Positions 46,601 through 61,600 of a DNA stretch of 64,000 nucleotides are shown piece after piece. The first letter of the stretch is position 1. Every line of letters begins with the position of its first letter. The notes beneath the pieces were generated by a model. The model did no database searches and was not told where the DNA came from. It was given only the letters and a program-made list of their open reading frames with translations. Origin of the DNA: Aphidius gifuensis. Its lineage: Eukaryota > Arthropoda > Insecta > Hymenoptera > Braconidae. The translations under genes were made by a program, and so were the position numbers. The stretch lies in assembly GCF_014905175.1 (NCBI RefSeq), contig NC_057792.1, positions 16,374,963-16,438,962 on the forward strand. The letters are read 5' to 3'.

Positions 46601-49600
46601 ATTAATTTTTTTATTAAAAATAAAATAGGAAAAACCTTGATGATTATGATGATTGTCATGTATCATCTACACCTTGAAAAAAAAATATAAAAAATTAGCA
46701 TGACAAAGATTTTAAATTGTAAATCCAATAACAAAGCTCATTGATTTTTTTGTTTCACAATAATTTTGGAGGGTTTTTTTGTACATAGGGTGAGTCAAAC
46801 TGTACATTACAAATGAAAGTATAAATTAATAATATGTAATATATGTTAGCAGGTGTCCAATGAATTGCCAAGAGTTATCGTGCCATTTAGAATTTAATCC
46901 AAGTTATGTTAATTAATGCGTCCTTTTTAACCAAATGAAAATTATTTATGAATTCTTGTTGTTACTGCATTGAACTAAAATAAAAAAAAATTTTTTAATT
47001 ATAATTATTTAAATAAATTATAATATTTATATTTTTTTAATAATTAATTTACAGGAGGACATGGTGTGTTTATCTTGCACGGCCACTGGCGAAAGAGTTT
47101 GCCTCGCTGCTGAGGGTTTTGGTAATCGAACTTGTTTTCTTGAAAATATTGCTGACAAGGTAATCATTTTAAATAATTAATAAACACTTGTATCACATCT
47201 TTATAATTATCTAATAATAATCAAAATTAATTTATTGTTTTTTAGAATGTACCACCTGACCTTTCACAATGTGTATTTGTAATTGAACAGGCTTTGTCTG
47301 TTCGTGCTCTTCAAGAGTTGGTAACAGCTGCTGGCTCCGAAACGGTAAAGTATATATATTTCTAAAAAATTCATACATTTACACAAATAAAAAATTAAAA
47401 TAAAACCAATTATAATATTATTCCCAATTGTAAATAAATATATGAAAAATATTTTTACTTTTAAATCGAAATTTTGAAGATTCAAATGGAAATTTTATTT
47501 AAAATTAATTTTTACATTGGAAATGATATTATTTATGGCTTTTTTTTTATGTAATAAATTTTTTTCTTTTAATCACCTGTGATTGTATTTATAAAACTCG
47601 TATGAATATAAAAAAAAAAATAGATTATAAATTAAAAAAAATATTTAAAAGATCTTGATATTGAAAAAAAAATAAAGAAATTTGTTTAATAATTTTATTT
47701 AAAAACAAACAAACAACACTTAAACAATCACATGATAAAATTATTAAACAATAATATTTAGTGATTCGTTTAATATATTTGAATAAATTTTAAATGCATC
47801 AGCGTGTCGCTATCCAACACATAAACGCATGTGTCAATGTCACCCCCTCAATAGGTCAATGAGACGAACACAATTTAAACCAAATAAATCATAAACATTT
47901 CCCAAACAACATGATCAATAAATCCTTATATCTTTTATGAAAAAAAAAAAATAAAAATAATAGTTAATAAATTGAAAACAATATACACTTGTTCAAAAAA
48001 ATAATTCCAATAATCCAAAATACCAATACATTTTTTGTCCATTTGTCATTGATTCATCTTGTTTTGTGTTTTTTTCATTTCCAGCAACATGAAACCCTTG
48101 TAAGTACCTTGTTATTTGCATGAAAATATATATATTATTGTTATCTATTATCCTATTGTTTATTAAACTTTTCTTTTTTCATAATTTTCTTAAATGTTTT
48201 TTAAAAATTTATCTATTTCGTTGGCAAACTTTTTGTTAATTTTTAACTTTTTCACAGCCTTTAATATCAATTATTTATCGAAGTAATAAAATACATATAA
48301 TAATTAATTTATATTTACAAAAAATTATTTTATTATTTGCTTCGTTCGTTTTTTTTTATGTATAATATTAAAAAAAAAAACATTATGTATATTAATTTAT
48401 TTGGTGATTTAATTTATCATAAAAATTGTTTAATTATAAATAATAATAAATTAGTTTATTTTTTAGGGAAAAGGTACAGGTTCAGGTCACAGAACTTTGT
48501 TATATGGTAATGCAATATTACTCAGGCATCAAAACAGTGATATGGTAAGTTATTTAATTATTAATTTTTTGTTTTTATTTGCCTGACAAATTGATGTGTT
48601 TTCTTGGGAGAAATTTAAATTTAAAAAAAAAAAAAAAAACCTGGAGAGAAATTAATAATTATAATTTTTGTTTTTTTTTTTTACAGTATCTTGCTTGTTT
48701 ATCAACAAGTTCATCAAATGATAAGCTGGCATTTGATGTTGGTTTGCAAGAACACTCTCAAGGTAAATAAATAAAAGAATTTTTAAAAATGTTATATTAA
48801 TAATAATTAAAAAAAAAATTATAAACTTACCAAATTAATTGTTTAAGGTGAGGCTTGTTGGTGGACAGTTCATCCAGCATCAAAACAACGTTCTGAAGGT
48901 GAGAAAGTACGTGTTGGTGATGATCTGATATTGGTGTCAGTAGCAACCGAGAGATACCTGGTAAATAAAATAAATTGAAATGAATTAAAAAATGATAAAT
49001 TAATGAGTTAATAATAAAATAAAAAATTAAATTTAGCACACAACAAAAGAAAATGATTTATCAGTTGTAAATGCATCATTTCACGTGACTCATTGGTCAG
49101 TTCAGCCATATGGTACTGGAATAAGTAGAATGAAATATGTTGGATATGTATTTGGTGGTGATGTATTGCGATTTTTTCATGGTGGTGATGAATGTCTTAC
49201 AATACCTTCAACATGGAGTGTACATCCAAATCAAAATATTGTTATTTATGAGGGTGGAAGTGTTATGAGCCAAGCAAGATCATTATGGAGATTAGAATTA
49301 GCACGTACAAAATGGGCTGGTGGTTTTATAAATTGGCTTCATCCAATGAGAATTCGTCATTTAACAACTGGACGTTATCTTGCTGTTAAAGATAATAATG
49401 AATTATATCTTATTGATCCAACACAAGCAACAACTGAAATATCAACATTTTGGTTACGTCAAGAAAAAGATGATCAAAAAATAGTACTTGAAGATAAAGA
49501 TCTTGAAGTTATTGGTAGTGCAATTATAAAATATGGTGATTCAACAGTTATAATGCAACATGCAACAACTTGTCTTTGGGTATCATATAAATCATTTGAA

Positions 49601-52600
49601 ACTAAAAAAAAAGGTGTTGGTAAAGTTGAAGAAAAACAAGCTGTATTACATGAAGAAGGAAAAATGGATGATGGTTTAGATTTTTCAAGATCACAAGAAG
49701 AAGAATCAAGAACAGCAAGAGTTATTAGAAAATGTAGTAGTGTATTTACACAATTTATAACTGGTCTTGAAGAATTACAACTTGATAAAGATGCTGGTGC
49801 ATTTTTTAAAGCTGTTAATTTAAATGAAATGGTTATGTGTCTTGAGGATTTAATTAATTATTTTGCACAACCAGAAGATGATATGGAACATGAAGAAAAA
49901 CAAAATCGTTTTCGTGCATTAAGAAATCGTCAAGATTTATTTCAAGAAGAAGGAATATTAAATTTAATACTTGAAGCTATTGATAAAATAAATGTCATAA
50001 CATCACAAGGTTTTTTAGTTGCATTATTTGGTGATGAAAGTGGACAAGCATGGGATCAAATATCTGGTTATTTATATCAATTATTAGCAGCAATAATAAA
50101 AGGTAATCATACAAATTGTGCACAATTTGCAAATAGTAATCGTTTAAATTGGTTATTTAGTCGTCTTGGTTCACAAGCATCAAGTGAAGGTACTGGTATG
50201 CTTGATGTATTACATTGTGTATTAATTGATTCACCAGAAGCTCTTAATATGATGCGTGATGAACATATTAAAGTTATAATATCATTACTTGAAAAACATG
50301 GTAGAGATCCAAAAGTACTTGATGTATTATGTTCATTGTGTGTTGGTAATGGTGTTGCAGTACGTTCATCACAAAATAATATATGTGATTTTTTATTACC
50401 AGGAAAAAATTTATTATTACAAACACAATTAGTTGATCATGTTGCATCTGTTCGACCAAATATATTTGTTGGTAGAGTTGAAGGTTCAGCTGTTTATCAA
50501 AAATGGTATTTTGAAGTGACTGTTGATCATATTGAAAAAACAACACACATGATGCCACATTTAAGAATTGGATGGGCAAATACAAGTGGTTATGTACCAT
50601 ATCCTGGTGGTGGTGAAAAATGGGGTGGTAATGGAGTTGGTGATGATTTATATTCATTTGGTTTTGATGGTGCATTTTTATGGACTGGTGGTAGAAAAAC
50701 ACAAATAATACATAATCCAAATGAGCCATATATACGTAAAACTGATGTTATTGGTTGTGCACTTGATTTAACAGTACCAATTATAACATTTACATTTAAT
50801 GGTGTACAAATATCTGGTTCATTTAGAAATTTTAATCTTGATGGTATGTTTTTTCCAGTAATAAGTTGTTCATCAAAGTTATCATGTAGATTTTTACTTG
50901 GTGGTGATAATGGTAGATTAAAATTTCATCCACCAGATGAATTTTCACCACTTGTTGAAAGTTTATTACCACAACAAATATTATCAATTGATCCATGTTA
51001 TTATTTTGGTAATATGAATAAAGTTATTATAACTGGTCCATGGCTTGTTGAGGATGATACAGCATTTGTACCATCACCAGTTGATACATCATTAATTAAT
51101 TTACCATCATATGTTGAACAAATACGTGATAAATTAGCTGAAAATATACATGAAATGTGGGCAATGAATAAAATTGAAGTTGGATGGATATTTGGTGAAC
51201 AAAGAGATGACATGAGAAAAATACATCCATGTATTGTACAATTTGAAAAATTACCAGTTGCTGAAAAAAGATATGATACACAGTTAGCTGTACAAACACT
51301 TAAAACAATACTTGCACTTGGTTATTATATTACAATGGATAAACCACCATCAAGAATTAAAACATTGCGATTACCAAATGAGCCATTTTTACAAAGTAGT
51401 GGATATAAACCAGCACCACTTGATTTAAGTGCAATAACATTAACACCAAAAATGGAAGAACTTGTTGATCAACTTGCTGAAAATACACATAATTTATGGG
51501 CCAAAGAAAGAATAAGCCAAGGATGGACATATGGATTAAATGAAGATTCAGAAATGCGTAGAAGTCCACATTTAGTACCATATCAAAAAGTTGATGAAGC
51601 CATTAAAAAAGCTAACAGAGATACTGCCAGTGAAACTGTTAGAACATTATTAGTTTATGGATACATGTTGGATCCACCAACTGGTGAACAACATGAAGGT
51701 AAAAAATTGAATACATTTTTTTATAAATTTAATAATTTACTTATTTATTTTCTTCGTATTATTATAGCACTTTTACTTGAAGCAAATAGACTACGTCAAT
51801 TATTCTTCAGGACATATAGAGTAGAAAAACATTATGCTGTTAATAGTGGTAAATGGTATTTTGAATTTGAAGTTATAACAGCTGGTCCAATGAGAGTTGG
51901 ATGGGCAAGAGCTGATTGTCCACCTGGTATGATGCTGGGAAATGATGATTACACTTGGGCTTATGATGGATACAATGTATGTTATATTAAAAAACAAAAA
52001 TAAATATTTCTCTTTAAATAAAATATATTATAATAATAATTGTATTTTATTTTTATAAAGGAAGAAAAAGTATACTCAGGAACAGGAGAAACATTTGGAA
52101 AACAATGGCAAATTGGAGATGTTGTTGGTGTATTTCTGGATCTCATTGATCATACAATAAGTAAATTCTAATAATACAATTAAATATGGCTTTGAAATTA
52201 ATTGTGAAAAAAATTTGTTGTGTTTAGGTTTTTCATTAAATGGAGAACTTATGATGGATGCATTGGGTGGTGAAACATCATTTGCTGATGTACAAGGTGA
52301 TTCATTTGTTCCTGCATTTACTCTTGGTGTTGGACAAAAAGCTAAACTTGTTTTTGGTCAAGATGTTAATACACTACAGTATTTTACAACATGTGGTCTT
52401 CAAGAGGGCTATGAGCCATTTTGTGTGTAAGTTTAAAATATATCTTATAAATATTTTTATTTATTTATTTATGAAAAAAAAAAATTATTTAATTATGCAG
52501 AAATATGAATCGTCCAGTAACATATTGGTATACAAAAGATCAGCCAATATTTGAAAATACTGATGACATGGCAGATACAAGAATTGATGTTGCTAGAATA

Positions 52601-55600
52601 CCAGCTGGTTCAGATACACCACCTTGTTTAAAAATATCACACAATACATTTGAAACAATGGAAAAAGCAAATTGGGAATTTTTAAGATTATCATTACCAG
52701 TTATTTGTTTATCAAATTTCATACCAGAAAATGAAAAAATAAGAAGATGGCAAGAAATTAAAATGCGACAAAATAGATTATTAATGGAACAACATGAAGC
52801 ATCACAACAAATGGTACCATCAGCTTATACAGAACAAATTATGAAATCTGGATTTAGTATGACTGATATAAAAGGTTAATTAATAATTCATGACAAATTA
52901 AATTATTAGAAATATTAAATATTGGATGAAAAATAATTTGATTATTTAAATAAATAGGCTTGCAAAGAAATTACTCAGAGGATGCTGCTGAAGATGCTGA
53001 AATGATGAAAGATCCATCACCAATACCACAACAAAGAAATAAACCATCAAGACCACCAAGAAAAAATTCATTATATGGATCAAGAACATTAAATTACGGT
53101 ACAAGTGAAGCAGATGTTAATGGCTATGACGAAATGAATGGAGATGCTAAAGATGATAAAAAACTTAAACGAGGTCGTTCACCATTTCGGTTAGTTTTTA
53201 TTTTATTTTTAAACTAACATAAAAAATTGTCATCAAGTATTTTTTCTAATAATGTAAATAATAAAATTAGCAATCAAAATGATGAGGAAGAAAAAAGCCC
53301 GTAAGATAATACAAAATAAAAAAATAATAGATTGTTTATTAAATTGTAAATAAATTTTTTTAGATTTTTTTCACGTAAGGCAAAATCACCAGATGTTAAA
53401 GCGACGACATTAGAACCAACAGCAATGAGATCAGATGTATCTGATAGAGATGGAAGAAGTCTTGCGATGGGAAGAATGATAACAAGACAACCTCAGCTTC
53501 AAGCATCAACTGTAATTATTATTAAATATTTAATTACAAAATTGCAATAATTATTAATATGATTTTTGTTCTTTTTTTTGATAGACTGATTTAAAAGTAA
53601 TTCCTCCACAAATACCAGAACGTAATGCACCAAAAGCAATGTCAGTTAATTTAACTGGAAGTGGTGTTGAAGCTATTGGAAATGAAATATATGATTCAGA
53701 ATGTTTAAAATTAATGAATGAATATTTTTATGGTGTTAGAATATTTCCTGGACAAGATCCAACACATGTTTATATTGGTTGGGTAACATCACAGTATCAT
53801 TTACATACTAAAGATTTTAATTTATCACGTGTACGAAAAGCATCTGTAATTATTATTGATGATTATAATCGTCCAGTTGAGCAGTAAGTAAATATTTTAT
53901 CAACATATGTATTTTTTATTAAAAATGTTTATTTATTTATTTAAAGAGTTGATCGTCAAAGTTGTTATATGGTACGTGCTGATGAGCTATACAATGAGGT
54001 AACACAAGATGCATCTGGTAAAGGTGCATCACAAGGAATGTTTGTTGGTTGTTTTGTTGATACAGCAACTGGTATTGTATCATTTACATGTGAAGGAAAA
54101 GAAACAAGTCATAAATATAAAATGGAACCAGATACAAAATTATTTCCCGCAATATTTGTTGAAGCAACAAGTAAAGAAATATTACAAATTGAATTAGGAA
54201 GAACATCAACAACATTACCATTATCAGCAGCTGTATTACAAAATTCTGAACGACATGTTATACCACAATTTCCACCACGTTTAAAAGTACAATGTTTAAA
54301 ACCACATCAATGGGCAAGAGTACCAAATCAATCATTACAAGTACATGCATTAAAATTATCAGATATACGTGGTTGGTCAATGCTTTGTGAAGATGCAATA
54401 TCAATGCTTGCCCTTCATATACCAGAAGAAGATAGATGTATTGATATTTTAGAGCTCATTGAGATGGACAAACTTTTGAGGTAATAAAACTATCTTAAAT
54501 TTAAATTTAAATTTATATTAACATTTATTTATTTTCATTAGTTTTCATGCACATACCTTGACACTGTATGCAGCATTGTGTTATCAATCAAATTATCGTG
54601 CTGCTCATGCACTTTGTCTACATGTAGATCAAAAACAACTTTTATATGCAATAAGAGCTGAATATATGTCTGGTCCACTTCGTCAAGGTTTTTATGATCT
54701 TTTAATTGCTCTTCATCTTGAGTCACATGCCACGACAATGGAAGTCTGTAAAAATGAATATATTATTCCATTAGGTAAATTTTATTTTTTATATTTTAAA
54801 ATTGAATAATTTAATTCATGCAAATTATATTTACAGGACAAGAGCTAAAAGATCTCTATGAAAATGTCGAGATGAGACACAGTTTAAGATACATACAAAC
54901 TGAATCAGTACGTCCACAAATGAAAATGACTGAAATCAAGTAAGTTATTCATGTGTTTTGTTGTGTATTATTACATGATTTGATCATCACGTTTTATTTC
55001 TTTCAGTGAAAATCAAAATATAGAAAATGTCAGAAGTCTTTATAGTCCATATTTTCCTCTGGATATTGTACGTGATTATGTTATGATGGCACTGAATGAA
55101 GCTGTTGAAGTTAATCAAGTACATAATCGTGATCCAATTGGAGGCAGTAATGAAAATCTTTTTTTGTATGTCAATTAGTTGATGTTAAATTATTTTTCTT
55201 GATGATTTTTAAATTGATAAGGTAATAAATTTTGTTCTTTTTTTTGCTAGGCCTTTGATTAAACTTGTTGATCGTTTATTACTTGTTGGAAAATTAAGAA
55301 ATGAAGATGTTATAAAATTATTGATAATGATTAATCCAGAAACATGGGATCCAACATTTGATAAAGAGGGTAAAGATGAACATAAAAAAGGCTTGTTACA
55401 CATGAAAATGGCAGAAGGAGCAAAATTACAAATGTGTTATTTACTTCATCATTTATGTGATACACAATTACGTCATCGTGTTGAATCAATAATATCATTT
55501 AGTCATGATTTTGTTGGTGATTTACAAGCTGATCAATTACGTCGTTATATTGATATTAAACAATCAGATTTACCATCAGCAGTTGCTGCTAAAAAAACAC

Positions 55601-58600
55601 GTGAATATCGTTGTCCACCACGTGAACAAATGAATGCAATATTAAGTTTTAAAAATCTTGAAGATGATGATCCAGATAATATACCATGTGGTGAAGATTT
55701 AATTAAAAATATGAATGAATTTCATAATAATTTAATGTCATATGTATCATTACATGCATTGCAAGAAGCTGCTGAAGCAGCAAATGAAATAATTGAAATT
55801 GAAAAACCTGGTACAATGAAACGTGTATTTAATTTTATAAATGCTGTTAAAGAACTTGAAGATGAGCCAAAAATTGAACCAGAACCAATTAAAAAAACAC
55901 CAGAAGAAGTATTTAGAAAAATATTAATATCAACAATTGTTAAATGGGCTGAAGAAACACAAATTGAAACACCAAAACTTGTTAGAGAAATGTTTAGTTT
56001 ACTTGTACGTCAATATGATACTGTTGGTGAATTAATACGTGCATTAGAAAAAACATATGTTATTAATAGTAAAACAAAAGATGATGTTGCTGGTATGTGG
56101 GTTGGTTTAAGTCAAATACGTGCATTATTACCAGTACAAATGTCACAAGAAGAAGAAGAACTTGTTAGAGAAAGATTATGGAAACTTGTTAATAATCATA
56201 CATTTTTTCAACATCCAGATTTAATAAGAGTACTTAGAATACATGAAAATGTTATGGCTATTATGATTAATACACTTGGTAGAAGATCACAAGCACAATC
56301 AGATGCACAAACACAAGCACAAGCTAGTGGTGGTGGTGGTGCTAGTACAGGAGGTGGTACTGGTACTGGTGGAGCAAGTGGAGTTGGTGGTGGTGGTGCT
56401 AATGCTGGTGAAAGTGGTGATACAACATCAAAAGAAAAAGATACATCACATGAAATGGTTGTTGCATGTTGTAGATTTCTTTGTTATTTTTGTCGTACAT
56501 CAAGACAAAATCAAAAAGCAATGTTTGATCATTTTGATTTTCTTCTTGAAAATAGTAATATATTATTATCAAGACCATCATTAAGAGGCTCAACACCACT
56601 TGATGTTGCATATTCATCATTAATGGAAAATACTGAATTAGCACTAGCACTTAGAGAACATTATTTAGAAAAAATTGCTGTTTATTTATCAAGATGTGGA
56701 CTTCAATCAAATTCTGAACTTGTTGAAAAAGGATATCCTGATCTTGGCTGGGATCCAGTTGAGGGTGAACGTTATCTTGATTTTTTAAGATTTTGTGTTT
56801 GGGTTAATGGTAATATTATTAAATTTATTTTTAATTTATATACATATAATTTATTTTTGTTTTTAATTTTTTATTCAAGGTGAAAGTGTTGAAGAAAATG
56901 CAAATTTAGTTATACGTCTATTAATAAGAAGACCAGAATGTTTGGGTCCTGCATTACGTGGTGAGGGTGAAGGTCTTCTTCGTGCAATTATGGAAGCAAA
57001 TAAAATGTCTGAAAGAATTGCAGACAGACGAAAGGTAAAATTTTTTAAATTAAAAAAATATATGAATCAGGTGAATTATCGGTTAAAGGATTGATTTTGT
57101 AAGTAAAAAAAAAAAGTAGATCCAGTAGAATTAGATAAATTATTAAACCCCAAAAAATATACTCGTACGTTAAAAAAAAAATAAATAATAAACCAATTTA
57201 AAAATATAATGTAAATGTATAGAAAAAAAAAAAAACAAGCATGACCCTGATATAGAAAAAAAAAAAAAAAATGTAAATAATAATAGTAAAACAATCCTTG
57301 CATCGATGTGAATACCCTGTTATTAAATCCAAGCATGTTAATTTTTGTATACTAATTGTTTATTGTTGAAATGATGATGAAAAAAAAAAAAGCGATTCAA
57401 ACAGGTGAATGATGAAGTCGAGGGAAATGCAATTGTGCAACAATTTGAACATCCACTTCCTGAGTCAGATGATGATGAGGATTACATTGATACTGGTGCA
57501 GCTATACTTAATTTTTACTGTACACTTGTTGATCTTTTGGGCAGATGTGCTCCTGATTCATCAGTTATTGAACAAGGTATAATAATTTTACACAATTAAC
57601 ATTATAAATTGAAATATTAATTTTTGTTTTTTATATAAAAAAAAAAAATATATAGGTAAAAATGAATCACTACGTGCACGAGCAATTCTTCGTTCACTAG
57701 TACCATTGGATGATCTTCAAGGTGTTTTATCATTACGTTTTACATTATTAAATCCAGCAGCTGGTCAAGAAAGACCAAAAAGTGATACACCATCTGGTTT
57801 AATACCTGGTCATAAACAAAGTGTTGTTTTATTTTTAGAACGTGTTTATGGAATTGAAACAAAAGAATTATTTTTTAAATTACTTGAAGATGCATTTTTA
57901 CCAGATTTACGAGCAGCAACAATGCTTGATCGTAATGATGGTTATGAATCAGATATGGCACTTGCAATGAATCGTTATATTGGTGTTTCAATACTTCCCC
58001 TATTAATAAAACATTCAAAATTTTATACTGAAGCTGATAATTATGCATCACTTCTTGATGCAACATTACATACTGTTTATCGTTTAAGTAAAAATAGAAT
58101 GTTAACTAAAGGACAAAGAGAAGCTGTATCTGATTTTTTAGTTGCTCTAACAAGTCAAATGCAACCAAGTATGTTGTTAAAATTATTACGTAAATTAACA
58201 ATTGATGTATCACAGCTATCTGAATATACAACAGTTGCATTGAGATTATTAACTTTACATTATGAACGTTGTGCAAAATATTATGGTTCAACTGGTGGAC
58301 AAGGTTCAAGTGATGAAGAAAAACGTTTGACAATGGTATTATTTAGTAATATATTTGATTCATTATCAAGAATGGATTATGATCCAGAATTATTTGGTAA
58401 AGCATTACCATGTTTAACAGCAATTGGTTGTGCATTACCACCAGATTATTCATTATCAAAAAATTATGATGATGAATGGTACAGTAGTAAAACAGCATCA
58501 ACACAATCACCAGATGGACCATATAATCCACAACCAATAAATACATCATCTGTTGTATTAAATAATGATCTCAATCAAATTGTACAAAAATTTTCTGAAC

Positions 58601-61600
58601 ATTATCATGATGCTTGGGCAAGTAAAAAACTTGAAAATGGATGGAAATATGGTGATAATTGGTCTGATAATAATAGAACACATCCAAGATTAAAACCATA
58701 TACAATGTTAAGTGATTATGAAAAAGAAAGATATAAAGAACCAGTTAGAGAAAGTTTAAAAGCATTATTAGCAATTGGTTGGAGTGTTGAACATGCTGAA
58801 GTTGATGTTGCAGCAACAAATCGTAATTCATTAAGAAGATCATCAAAAAGTCAAAATGATTCAACAAATTCATTTGATTATAATCCACATCCAGTTGATA
58901 TGACAAATTTAACATTAAGTAGAGAAATGCAAAATATGGCTGAAAGATTAGCTGATAATGCACATGATATATGGGCTAAAAAAAAAAAAGAAGAATTAAT
59001 AATATCTGGTGGTGGTATACATCCACAATTAGTACCATATGATTTATTAACTGATAAAGAAAAACGTAAAGATCGTGAAAGATCACAAGAGTTTTTAAAA
59101 TATTTACAATATCAAGGTTATAAATTACATAAACCAAATCGTGGTGGTACTGAAACTGAAGTTGCTGGTACTGGTGCTGCTGTTGAATTACGTTTTGCAT
59201 ATTCATTATTAGAAAAATTAATAGCATATCTTGATAAAGCAACAATAAATATGAAATTATTACGTCCATCTGATACATATAGTCGTAGAAATAGTTTTAA
59301 AGCATCAGCACGTGATATAAAATTTTTTAGTAAAGTTGTATTACCATTAATGGAAAAATATTTTAGTACACATAGAAATTATTTTATTGCTGTTGCAACA
59401 GCAACAAATAATATTGGTGCAGCATCTTTAAAAGAAAAAGAAATGGTTGCTGCATTATTTTGTAAATTAGCAAATTTATTAAGATCAAGACTTGCTGCAT
59501 TTGGTGCTGATGTTAGAATAACAGTACGTTGTTTACAAGTACTTGTTAAAGGTATTGATGCAAAATCATTAGTTAAAAATTGTCCAGAATTTATACGTAC
59601 ATCAATGCTTACATTTTTTAATAATACAGCTGATGATCTTGGTCATACAATATTAAATTTACAAGATGGTAAATATAGCCATTTACGTGGTACACATTTA
59701 AAAACATCAACATCATTATTTTATATAAATAGTGTTGTATTACCAACATTAACAGCAATGTTTGATCATTTAGCATCATGTGAATATGGTAGTGATTTAT
59801 TATTAGATGAAATACAAGTTGCATCATATAAAATGTTAGCATCTCTATATACACTTGGTGTTGATTCAACATTAACTGGTGATAGAAAATATTTAAAAAC
59901 TGAAATTGAACGTAATAAACCAAATTTAGGCTCATGTTTAGGTGCATTTTCAAGTTGTTTTCCAGTTGCATTTCTTGAGCCACATTTAAATAAAAATAAT
60001 CAATTTTCATTATTAAATAGAATTGCTGATCATTCATTAGAAGCACAAGATATTATGACTAAAATGGAATCAAGTATGCCAACATTAGATACAATATTAA
60101 ATGAAGTTGATCAATTTGTTGATTCTGATAAAACATGGAATGATTCACCACATGTTGTTGATGTTATATTACCATTATTATGTTCATATTTACCATTTTG
60201 GTGGTCACAAGGTCCAGATAATATAACACCAACTGAGGGTACATATGTTAGTATGGTTACAAGTGATCATATGAATCAACTATTAAAAAATGTATTAAAA
60301 TTAATTAAAAAAAATATTGGTAATGAAAATGCACCATGGATGACACGTATTGCTGCATATACACAACAAATAATTATAAATTCATCTGAAGAATTATTAA
60401 AAGATCCATTTTTACCACTTGCTGAACGTGTACATAAACGTACTGATGGTATGTATCATAAAGAAGAATCATTACGTGGTTTTATTAAATCATCATCAGA
60501 TGATACATCACAAGTTGAAGCACAAATACAAGAAGATTGGCAATTATTAGTACGTGATATATATGCATTTTATCCATTATTAATTAAATATGTTGATTTA
60601 CAAAGAAATCATTGGTTGAGAAATAATATACCAGAAGCTGAAGATCTTTATAATCATGTTGCTGCAATATTTAATATATGGTCAAAATCACAATATTTTT
60701 TAAAAGAAGAACAAAATTTTATATCAGCAAATGAAATTGATAATATGACTCTAATAATGCCAACAGCAACAAGAAGAACAGCAACTGTTACTGATGGATC
60801 AACACCAACTGGTGGTGGTAAAAAAAAAAAAAAACATCGTGATAAAAAACGTGATAAAGATAAAGAAGTACAAGCATCATTAATGGTTGCATGTTTAAAA
60901 CGTCTATTACCAGTTGGTTTAAATTTATTTGCTGGTAGAGAACAAGAACTTGTACAACATTGCAAAGATAGATTTTTAAATAAATTATCAGAAATTGAAA
61001 TTACTGAATTTGCTAAAATACAATTAACATTACCAGATAAAATTGATCCAGCTGATGAAATGTCATGGCAACATTATTTATATTCAAAACTAGGACAAAA
61101 AAAAGATTCAATGGAACCAGTTAAAGCACAACAAATTGATGATGTTGTTGTTAGAATAACTGATATGGCTAAAGTACTTTATGGACTTCATATGGTTAGT
61201 TTAATTATTTATTTATTAATCATTATTATTTTATTATTATTTTTCATTATTATTATTTTATTATCGAGTAGATTGATCATCCACAACAACAAGGAAAACG
61301 TTGTTACAAATCTGTGGTATCAATACAAAGGAAACGAGCTGTTATCGCTTGTTTCCGTCAAAATCCATTGCATTCCTTACCCAGGTATCCTATATTTTTT
61401 TATTTTTTTAAAAATTACGTTTTATGTTGATTTGATTTTTCAATATATTCATTTGATTTTAATAATGATTTTTTTTCAAATTTGTTGTTTTAACAATAAT
61501 AATTGTGTGTGGATATATGTGTGTGTGCATGCTGCTAATAGGCAACAAAGCCTCGACCATCTTGTAAGGGATGGAATCGTGTACTTTGTGCAGCAAGAAA

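Noticed and set aside
61385..61541. U12-type intron (donor GTATCCTAT) as the cause of exon exclusivity in RyR
   Set aside because: The donor match is partial and no U12 branch sequence lies near the acceptors at 61541 or 61770. Frame incompatibility already explains exclusivity.
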